A DNA stretch of 36,803 nucleotides from Sedimentisphaerales bacterium (GTDB taxonomy: Bacteria; Planctomycetota; Phycisphaerae; Sedimentisphaerales; SG8-4): NCBI GenBank assembly GCA_016928975.1, contig JAFGJR010000227.1:1-36803 (forward strand), given 5' to 3'. The notes below the pieces were generated by a model. That model saw only the letters and a list, made by a program, of their open reading frames with translations. It had not been told where the DNA came from and searched no databases. Of this stretch, positions 31,344 to 36,803 are shown in pieces (position 1 is the first letter of the stretch; each line of letters opens with the position of its first letter). The position numbers were made by a program, and so were the translations under genes.

Positions 31344-32843
31344 TTATTGAGCTTTCTCGACAATCTTCACCTCCACGCGGAGGGCTTCGCGCTTACGAAG
31401 CACCAGAGCGCGGAGTACATCAGGACCATCGAAGAGCAACGCCTGCCCCCGCACGAAACCGTCCCACCTTCCTGCTGTGACGCCGTCAACGACAATGGAC
31501 CGTGTTCCATCACGATTCACCGCGTAGGCGACTCTCCTACTATCGGGGCTGAAGAGGGGACCATTCTCGTCTGTGCCGCTGTATTCCTGCCCTTCCACTC
31601 CATCGACCACGACAACCCATTTCCCGTCGCGTGTTGCGCTGTAGGCGACTCTCTTGCCATCGGGGCTGAAGACGGGGCCACGTCTTGCTATCCCGTCGTA
31701 TTCTTTTCCCTCGACTCCGTCAGTCACGACGAAGGATCTTGTGTCGTCATCTGTTACAGCCACGTACGCGACCCTCTTCCAGTCGGGGCCGAACGACGCC
31801 ATTACGCCGGGTCTTTCGTGTTCGATCCCGTCAATCACAACAAGTTGTCTTTCGCCGCTGTCTGCGACATAGAGGACTCTCTTGCTGTCTTCGCTGAAGG
31901 CGGGACGACTCGTCCACTCGTATTCTTTTTCCTCCACTCCATCGATCACGACGAAGCACTTGTCATTGCGCTTGGCACTGTACGCGACCCTTTTGCTGTC
32001 GGGGCTGAAGACGGGACTTCCCTCGCCGATTGCCTCGCATTCTGTCCCTTTCGCTCCATCGACCACGACAAAGCATTTGTTGTTGCGCGTGGCAGAGTAC
32101 CCGACCCTTCGGCTATCGGGGCTGAAGATGAGACTCCCTATAGCAATTCCCTCGTATCCTTCGCCTTCCACTCCATCAAGCACGACACACCATTCTTCGC
32201 CACAGTCTGCCACGTAGGCCACTCTCTTGCCATCAGGGCTGAAGACGAGATCGGCCGTCCCCTTGTATTTCCTCCCTTCGGTTCCGTCGACCACCACAAA
32301 TGCTTTTCGGCCGCGCCACGCGACGTAGCCGACCCGCTGGCTGTCGGGGCTGAAGATGGGCCCCTCCTTACCGAGCCCGTCATACTTGCGTCCCTGTACT
32401 CCGTTGACTACCACAGCCAATTTGCGGCCGATTATGGCGATGTACGCGACCTTCGCGCTGTCTGGACTGAATACCAGTACACTTTTGCTCTTGCCGATCC
32501 CGTCGTATCCCTTTCCTTGCAGGCCATCAACCACGACTGCCAGCTTGTCGCCAATCTGGGCAACGTAGGCAAGCCTCCGATTGTCCGGGCTGGTGGCGAG
32601 GCTCTCGGGGATGACCGTCCAGAGGATTGTCCCCAGAGATTGCTCCTTGATCACGAAATCGATCTCAGAAGAAAAGGGATTCTCTGGATTTGTCGTGGTC
32701 GGATCATTCTCCGCCGGTAACCGCCGGGGGCTGTCATCTCCTGCGGCGCCGTGCAGAGCGGGCACGTACCCCACCAGTGATAAGATGGTCACGGACAAGA
32801 TTGTCAGCCGCGTGGCTCTTGCGCTGCAAGACGTTCGGTTCAT
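31344..32843 (-). CDS. secreted PD40/WD40-like beta-propeller repeat protein
   Basis: The 499-residue product has GGAAGGAG before the ATG and an N-terminal hydrophobic signal (about 10-34). Ten to eleven repeats of about 40-43 residues follow, each of the form 'FSPDSkRVAYxAxRxxKxFVVVDGVEGxxY'. They alternate 'FSPDG/DS', 'RVAYVA' and 'VVVDG'. The spacing and 'FSPD' motif are those of PD40-type propeller proteins (TolB-like beta propellers). No catalytic domain is seen. Likely a protein- or ligand-binding extracytoplasmic propeller. The repeats also give a long but false frame on the other strand. Confidence 0.88.
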   Translation of the reverse strand: MNRTSCSARATRLTILSVTILSLVGYVPALHGAAGDDSPRRLPAENDPTTTNPENPFSSEIDFVIKEQSLGTILWTVIPESLATSPDNRRLAYVAQIGDKLAVVVDGLQGKGYDGIGKSKSVLVFSPDSAKVAYIAIIGRKLAVVVNGVQGRKYDGLGKEGPIFSPDSQRVGYVAWRGRKAFVVVDGTEGRKYKGTADLVFSPDGKRVAYVADCGEEWCVVLDGVEGEGYEGIAIGSLIFSPDSRRVGYSATRNNKCFVVVDGAKGTECEAIGEGSPVFSPDSKRVAYSAKRNDKCFVVIDGVEEKEYEWTSRPAFSEDSKRVLYVADSGERQLVVIDGIEHERPGVMASFGPDWKRVAYVAVTDDDTRSFVVTDGVEGKEYDGIARRGPVFSPDGKRVAYSATRDGKWVVVVDGVEGQEYSGTDENGPLFSPDSRRVAYAVNRDGTRSIVVDGVTAGRWDGFVRGQALLFDGPDVLRALVLRKREALRVEVKIVEKAQ

Positions 32844-33203
32844 TCACCACTCCTTCCTCAACCTCGCACCATAGTGATCTCAGCAGTAGTTCTGCGAACC
32901 GTGGCGATCATCGTCTCGACGGACGTTTCAATGCATCTCCGTCAAATGCGCTTCCATGCTTCGGGCCTTTCGGTGTGATCGAAGCACCACAGAAGCCGCC
33001 CCGGCTCCCGCGCCCAGGGGTGGCCCACTATATTTCCCATTTTAACATGGCAGGAAATAGGCTCCAAGTGGAATTGTGAACCTCGTGTCGCAACTTCAGC
33101 TTGGGCAAGGGCTTACGACACGTCCTTTTCCCGCCAAGGATACTCCCGTTTCACCGGCCAAGTGGGTAGTGATCGTTCCGGCGAGGACGTCTGGGTGACG
33201 TGC
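32844..33203. other. 360-base intergenic region between the propeller gene and the phosphatase gene
   Basis: No gene recognised. Reading leftward, AT-rich DNA near 33030-33056 holds TAAAAT and TATAGT -10-like words that could serve the PD40 gene, but no -35 matches well. No clear terminator is seen after the phosphatase stop at 33204. Confidence 0.4.
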
Positions 33204-34052
33204 CTATTCAATGGAGGCGAGCGGCACGAGGGCTCGTGCGAGCTCTTCGATGGTGCAGGTTTTCGCCAGGTCGATGGGAAGGATGTGTCCGTGATCGTGA
33301 TCGGAGGCCAGGATGATCAGGTTGTTGCCCACGCGGTGCCAGCCGTCGGGTTGGGGTTGATGGCCCAGCACGAAGATATCGACGTCCAGGAGGGCGGCTA
33401 TTCGGTCGAGTGTCGCCTCGCTATGCCGCCGGCCCCAGGTCAGCAGGTAGGCGGAGCCTGGCTTCTCGCAGTCGCCGATGCGAAGCTCCCTCTCGAAGAT
33501 CCCCGCGTCGAATTGGCCGACGAATCGATCGCTGGGCAGCGAGTGCGAGAGCCAGATCCGGTTGGCACATCGCACGGCCAGGGGCTGCGACAAGAGGAGC
33601 TGCCGGATCGCCAATTGGACGCCGGCGCTGGCGGAACCGAACTGTCGCTCCACGGCGGCGCTCATGGCCCGGTTCATCTCCTTGCCGTTCTTCATCACCT
33701 CGCTGCTGATGATGAAGGCGGTGTCGTGGTTGCCCATGACGAAATGCACTTGGTCGGGGTAATCGAGCTTCCACTGAACGGCCTTGAAGAGCAACTGGTA
33801 GGAGAGGCATCCGCCGGCATCGTCCTCGGGCCCGCCATGAATGATCTCCTGTAGAACGACGTGTCGGTCCGGATGGCCGGCGAGATCGGCATAGGTGACG
33901 AGACGCTCCAGGTTCCTGCGGTGCCCGTGGATGTCGCCACCGACGATCAGAGAGCCGACGACCGGCAGATGGATGAGATTGCCACGTCGGAACTTGTCGG
34001 TCTGGTTAGCCTTGATCCCTTTATTGAGCAGATCGATGGTTGTTTGAGGCAT
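33204..34052 (-). CDS. PPP-type metallophosphatase, diverged
   Basis: The 282-residue protein has the PPP/calcineurin-like motifs 'GGDIHGH' (38-44; D40, H42) and 'GNHD' (107-110; N108, H109), plus late histidines ('WLSHSLP', 'LGHQPQ'). The middle motif, normally GDxVDRG, reads 'QEIIHGG' (68-74): the metal-bridging Asp is replaced by Glu and the following Asp-Arg by His-Gly. It may work with altered metal binding, or be a non-catalytic binder. It overlaps the 3' end of the kinase gene by 32 bases on the same strand, so the two are translationally coupled. Likely acts on proteins, including the partner kinase or its targets. Confidence 0.8.
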   Translation of the reverse strand: MPQTTIDLLNKGIKANQTDKFRRGNLIHLPVVGSLIVGGDIHGHRRNLERLVTYADLAGHPDRHVVLQEIIHGGPEDDAGGCLSYQLLFKAVQWKLDYPDQVHFVMGNHDTAFIISSEVMKNGKEMNRAMSAAVERQFGSASAGVQLAIRQLLLSQPLAVRCANRIWLSHSLPSDRFVGQFDAGIFERELRIGDCEKPGSAYLLTWGRRHSEATLDRIAALLDVDIFVLGHQPQPDGWHRVGNNLIILASDHDHGHILPIDLAKTCTIEELARALVPLASIE

Positions 34053-34896
34053 TCCGATTCGCTCTTATCTTTCCCCCGAAGATGCTGTGGATCATCAGAT
34101 CGAGTCTCGAGATGACTTCCGTCATGCTGCCGGGACGTTCACCGGACTCCTGCTTCACGCAGTCCATGACGAGCTTGGACACGCCGACCGGGATTTGCTG
34201 CTTCAGCTCGTGCGGAGCGTAGGTCTTCTGCGCCTCGTATCGGCCCACAGTGGCGATCTTTTTCGGGATCAGCGTCGGGACGTTCTTGCCGGTCAGGGCC
34301 CAGTACATGGTGGCCCCGAGGTTGAAGACGTCGGTTCGGGGTCCGAGGGTCCTGCGTTTGACCTGCTCCGGCGCGATGTAATCGGGCGTGCCCTGGATCC
34401 GCGACTTGGTGGTGCCGATGGGACAGCTCTGTCCCAGGTCGATGATCTTGATCGCGCCACTCTTGTTGATCAGGATGTTGTTGGGCTTCATGTCGCAGTG
34501 GATGTAACCGGCCGTATGCATGGCACTGAGACCGGTGGCGACCATGCGAAAAACCAGCAGAACGTCGCCCAGGCTCAGGGTCGTGCTCTCCTCCAGTGTC
34601 TTGCCGTCGAAGTGCTCCATGGACAGCAGCATTTCACGGACTCTGAACATGCTGCGAATCTTCCGCAGCTTGTAGCATTTCCGGACGTACGGGTGATCGA
34701 TGCGCTGAGCGACCTTGAACTCGTTCTCGGTCTGCTCGAACACGCGGTGGTCCTCGGGCTTCTCATACGTGAGGCGTTTGAGCGCGACGAGTGTTCCCTC
34801 AATCTCATCGGTGGCGAGGTAGATCGTGCTGCGGGCACCGTTGCCAATGCGCCGGATAATTGTGAATTCCCCCACGCTGAGTATGTCTTTGCCCAT
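34021..34896 (-). CDS. Ser/Thr protein kinase (Hanks type), small cytoplasmic
   Basis: The 291-residue protein is a kinase domain with no extra domain or membrane segment. The Gly loop 'IGNGARSTIY' is at about 17-26, the lysine 'VALKRL' (K40), the catalytic loop 'HCDMKPNN' (133-140, with Cys in place of Arg in HRD), the metal-binding 'DLG' (153-155, in place of DFG), and 'PDYIAPEQ' (about 171-178). All residues needed for phosphotransfer (K40, D135, N140, D153) are present. Its 3' end overlaps the downstream phosphatase gene by 32 bases. Planctomycetes hold many such kinases. The start ATG 34896 is at the gene's 5' end; no strong ribosome site is visible. Confidence 0.9.
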   Translation of the reverse strand: MGKDILSVGEFTIIRRIGNGARSTIYLATDEIEGTLVALKRLTYEKPEDHRVFEQTENEFKVAQRIDHPYVRKCYKLRKIRSMFRVREMLLSMEHFDGKTLEESTTLSLGDVLLVFRMVATGLSAMHTAGYIHCDMKPNNILINKSGAIKIIDLGQSCPIGTTKSRIQGTPDYIAPEQVKRRTLGPRTDVFNLGATMYWALTGKNVPTLIPKKIATVGRYEAQKTYAPHELKQQIPVGVSKLVMDCVKQESGERPGSMTEVISRLDLMIHSIFGGKIRANRNASNNHRSAQ

Positions 34897-35163
34897 ACAA
34901 CTGTCAACCGAAGAGCCTATGGATCGATAATGGCACTCACAATTGCCTCAGATGCGCGCTGATCTCTGCATGTTCCTTGAATTCCCGGCCATGCCGTGCG
35001 GCCGATGCAGCCAGACCCGCAACTCCACCGTGTCGAGCAGGTATCAACCCGACGAAAATGCATAGGCTGGGTAAATTAACCAGCGGGTCAATTCCTGTCC
35101 AGCATTGCCACTACTTTTATATATCGCTGGCCCAGGAGTCTGAGATAAATCTTGACAAAAGTC
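34897..35163. other. intergenic region between kinase and tRNA promoter
   Basis: No gene recognised in the 267 bases. The right side (about 35108-35160) is AT-rich. A possible kinase promoter on the minus strand is weak (TTGTGA near 34940). The separate TTGAAA/GATAAT promoter at 35164-35192 serves the tRNA. Confidence 0.4.
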
Positions 35164-35192
35164 TTGAAATCGCGTGGCTGTCTGGAGATAAT
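35164..35192 (+). promoter_or_regulatory. promoter of tRNA-Asn
   Basis: TTGAAA (35164-35169) and GATAAT (35187-35192), spacer 17 bases, place transcription start near 35199, about 44 bases before the tRNA. Confidence 0.65.
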
Positions 35193-35242
35193 GCATCATC
35201 ACCGTCGGCAGTCATGCCGATGGATGCATGGCCTGACGCTAT

Positions 35243-35315
35243 TCCCCGATAGCTCAATAGGTAGAGCGAGCGGCTGTTAACCGCTAGGTTGTAGGTTCGA
35301 GCCCTACTCGGGGAG
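35243..35315 (+). tRNA. tRNA-Asn (GTT)
   Basis: A 73-base cloverleaf: acceptor TCCCCGA (35243-35249) pairs with TCGGGGA (35308-35314). The D arm has GCTC/GAGC. The anticodon stem AGCGG/CCGCT encloses the loop CTGTTAA with anticodon GTT. The T stem GTAGG/CCTAC encloses the loop TTCGAGC. CCA is not encoded. A matching promoter lies at 35164-35192. Confidence 0.95.
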
Positions 35316-35371
35316 TTCTGCCGAGAGGATCATCTCCGGGCGCTACGCTGTCAGCAATTATTCTCGACGCC

Positions 35372-35427
35372 TAACTGGCCCAGAGTGCACTGCGGTGCTC
35401 TCGACGTTCCTGCTTCCCGGCCAGTTA
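35372..35427. other. possible structured element, long hairpin
   Basis: TAACTGGCC (35372-35380) pairs perfectly with GGCCAGTTA (35419-35427). Inside, GAG-T-GCAC (35383-35390) pairs with GTGC-T-CTC (35395-35402) as an inner stem with tetraloop TGCG and one T-T mismatch. It lies 56 bases after the tRNA; no coding frame explains it. Confidence 0.4.
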
Positions 35428-35646
35428 TCGGGACCTGTCACGTCGGTCCTGCGGTCCCCACCTGCCACGCACGTTGCGTATGTGCGCGCATAAACCGTTA
35501 CGGGACAACAAGTTAGTCGATGCTCGGCGCAAACCGGCGTTATCGGTGCCAAGCAGCGGAGCCTCAGCGGTAATCGGGGTGCGGGACATCGCGCGGAGCA
35601 TCGGACCGGTCAATCGTCCGCGCTGGGTCTATTTCTTCTGCGGGTA
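35428..35646. other. non-coding region after structured element
   Basis: No convincing gene on either strand. There are several small stems (GGACC/GGTCC near 35430-35450; GCAC/GTGC near 35470-35485; ACCG/CGGT near 35530-35550), which leave a structured RNA possible. Confidence 0.3.
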
Positions 35647-35685
35647 TTGACATTGTGAGGCAACTTGAGTAAAATACACAATGTC
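35647..35685 (+). promoter_or_regulatory. promoter overlapped by a 9-base inverted repeat
   Basis: TTGACA (35647-35652), 17-base spacer, TAAAAT (35670-35675). GACATTGTG (35649-35657) and CACAATGTC (35677-35685) form a perfect 9-base inverted repeat. The left arm starts inside the -35 box and the right arm begins just after the -10, so a dimeric regulator there would block or tune the promoter. Confidence 0.65.
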
Positions 35686-35702
35686 GAGAAGATACATGGT
35701 AG

Positions 35703-35764
35703 ACACAAAATAGATAAAAAGAATGAATTTTGTGTTGACAAGCTGGGTTGTCGTATGGTAACTT
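35703..35764 (+). promoter_or_regulatory. second promoter-like site with inverted repeats
   Basis: ACACAAAA (35703-35710) and TTTTGTGT (35728-35735) form a perfect 8-base inverted repeat. TTGACA (35735-35740) follows, with -10-like TAACTT (35759-35764, spacer 18). GACAA (35737-35741) and TTGTC (35748-35752) make a further inverted repeat over the -35. Confidence 0.45.
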
Positions 35765-36103
35765 CGGTAGATTGATGGGCTGCGATGGGTGCGCAGTCCA
35801 CTGCGCGGCTGGGTGTGTGTGTGGATGACGCCCCTGGTCGTTGCGTAGGATGGTGAGAGAGTGAGGAGGGTAGCATCGACCAGCGGATCCGCGCCTGGAT
35901 CTGCGGGACGACTCACCTCTCCCGATGTCACGACGGATCGTCGAACCTTCCAAGGACTGGAGTGCCACGGGCAAAATGTGTGTCGGTGGCGCGCTCTCAG
36001 ACAACTGAGCGAGTGGCTTTAGTGGAACGCCATTGAAAGTACGCGCCAGACGGGTGTACGCACGGAGTCAGCAACACGGGTGCGTGGTCGTTTTTGGGGG
36101 GCA

Positions 36104-36589
36104 ATGAAAATGTGGCATCTGGCGAGAATCCTTTCGATTGTCGTGGTGTGGTGGGCAGCAGGTATTGCGATGGGCAATACCTCGCCTGTACCGTTGCCTG
36201 AAGTGCCGGTTCCACCGTTTGTGAAGGTGACAGTGCCTGAAGGACCTCTGCAATTGGGCGATGTCTGGTTCGGCGGAGCATTTCAGGCGGGTGCTCAGGT
36301 GAAGGTCCACATCCTGGCGAACTGTCCGTACCAGGTCGAGGCGTCGTTCCGAGACCTCAGGCACAGAGGGAGCAGCGTGCCGCTGTCGCCGAACCAGGTG
36401 ATCGTCGCGATCAACGGCAAGCAAACGTCTCTCGGAGGCAAAGTGCCGGTCGCCCTGTCAGGCGTGCCTACGCCGGCCAGTGGCACGAACGTTCCGGTGC
36501 AGCTTCAAGTAGGCGTCACCAACATGATGAATTGTCGAGCAGGCCGTTACGACGGGACCCTGGTTATAACCGTCATGGCAGTGCCATAG
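36104..36589 (+). CDS. small secreted beta-rich protein (possible fimbrial/coat-type fold)
   Basis: The 161-residue product starts MKMWHLARILSIV after GGGGGG, with a signal peptide (about 1-26). The mature part has 'GDVWFGGAFQAGAQVKVHILANCPYQVEASF', a long series of strands, and ends 'NMMNCRAGRYDGTLVITVMAVP'. The pattern of a late Cys, then 'aGrYdGtlviTVmA', resembles the closing strand of fimbrial, coat-protein-U or DUF4402-type beta sandwiches. Two cysteines could form a disulfide. The ATG at 36104 is preferred to the GTG at 36080. Downstream genes may continue past the window. Function is not known. Confidence 0.6.
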   Translation: MKMWHLARILSIVVVWWAAGIAMGNTSPVPLPEVPVPPFVKVTVPEGPLQLGDVWFGGAFQAGAQVKVHILANCPYQVEASFRDLRHRGSSVPLSPNQVIVAINGKQTSLGGKVPVALSGVPTPASGTNVPVQLQVGVTNMMNCRAGRYDGTLVITVMAVP

Positions 36590-36765
36590 TACGGAAGAGG
36601 GTGATGAAACAGGGCCTATCAACAAGCGGTTCTGTCACAGAGTTGGCGAACAAGTATTGCTTTGTAGGTTGCCCAGGACCTATGGAATGGTGCGATCCCA
36701 GGTAGAGGCCCCCCCTGTGAAGGACGGGGGAGAAAGGAGGTAAGGTGATGACGATGTGACATCTC

Positions 36766-36787
36766 GCAGGCGACTTGAAGCCTGCGG
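36766..36787. repeat. GCAGGC...GCCTGC hairpin at right edge
   Basis: CGCAGGC (36766-36772) pairs with GCCTGCG (36781-36787) around the loop GACTTGAA. It is the same core (CAGG...TTGAAGCCTG) as the repeat at 10391-10432. A strong AAAGGAGG site at about 36735-36742 just before it suggests a gene begins near here (possible GTG at 36757), but its sequence is cut off by the window end. Confidence 0.5.
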
Positions 36788-36803
36788 GTCGTTCGAGCCG
36801 GTC

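Noticed and set aside
31134..32720. 528-codon open frame on the plus strand
   Set aside because: It lies antisense to the PD40 propeller gene. The regular repeats of that gene keep the opposite frame open; it lacks a ribosome site and reads as low-quality protein.
33162..33854. 230-codon plus-strand frame
   Set aside because: Antisense to the phosphatase with GDIHG and GNHD motifs.
35243..35315. tRNA-Asn as the phage attachment site
   Set aside because: No second copy of the tRNA 3' end was noticed elsewhere in the window and no integrase lies nearby.
36590..36803. c-di-GMP riboswitch before the next gene
   Set aside because: The conserved core bases of the class I aptamer are absent; only a short hairpin is seen.
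1..36803. CRISPR array
   Set aside because: No regularly spaced direct repeats of 23-40 bases with unique spacers were seen; the repeats present are short words and palindromes.

Overview
The window looks like a high-GC planctomycete, most likely class Phycisphaerae (relatives of Sedimentisphaerales). The reasons are large secreted LamG-repeat and PD40-propeller proteins, a small Ser/Thr kinase paired with a PPP-type phosphatase, and many short intergenic 'word-repeat' hairpins. This placement is from gene style only, without a database search.

Positions 1-18620 are a phage or prophage segment. A leftward operon (about 90-2748) encodes a tandem-HTH protein, an ABC ATPase, a GNAT acetyltransferase, a ParB-like protein and a 38-residue protein. 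Three of its four junctions are ATGA overlaps, and a TTGACA/TAGAAT promoter precedes it. Rightward from 3343 is the virion module: SPP1-Gp6-like portal, scaffold, SU10-like capsid protein, connector, small tail or fibre proteins, a gp80-like fibre protein, a LamG tail protein and a large hub-like protein. It is followed by a small membrane protein, a leftward radical-SAM gene of the spore-photoproduct-lyase family, a lipoprotein, a replication-initiator-like protein and a DnaC/IstB-type helicase loader broken by an in-frame TAA. No terminase, integrase, tail sheath or tape-measure gene is visible. The left end of the element lies outside the window.

Positions 18760-21945 look like a small accessory or defence island of visibly lower GC. 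It has a rightward PD-(D/E)XK-type protein with a helical insert. Facing it is a leftward two-gene operon, an FRG-domain protein followed by an unknown 408-residue protein, joined by an ATGA overlap and with its own TTGAAC/TATCAT promoter. This is the best candidate in the window for an undescribed system.

Positions 22026-36803 read as host chromosome: a secreted serine hydrolase/transglutaminase fusion, a CARDB-PASTA-LamG secreted protein, a ceramide-glucosyltransferase-like GT2 enzyme, an ankyrin lipoprotein, a secreted PD40 propeller protein, an overlapping kinase/phosphatase pair, tRNA-Asn with its own promoter, a promoter region dense in inverted repeats, and a small secreted beta-rich protein near the right edge.
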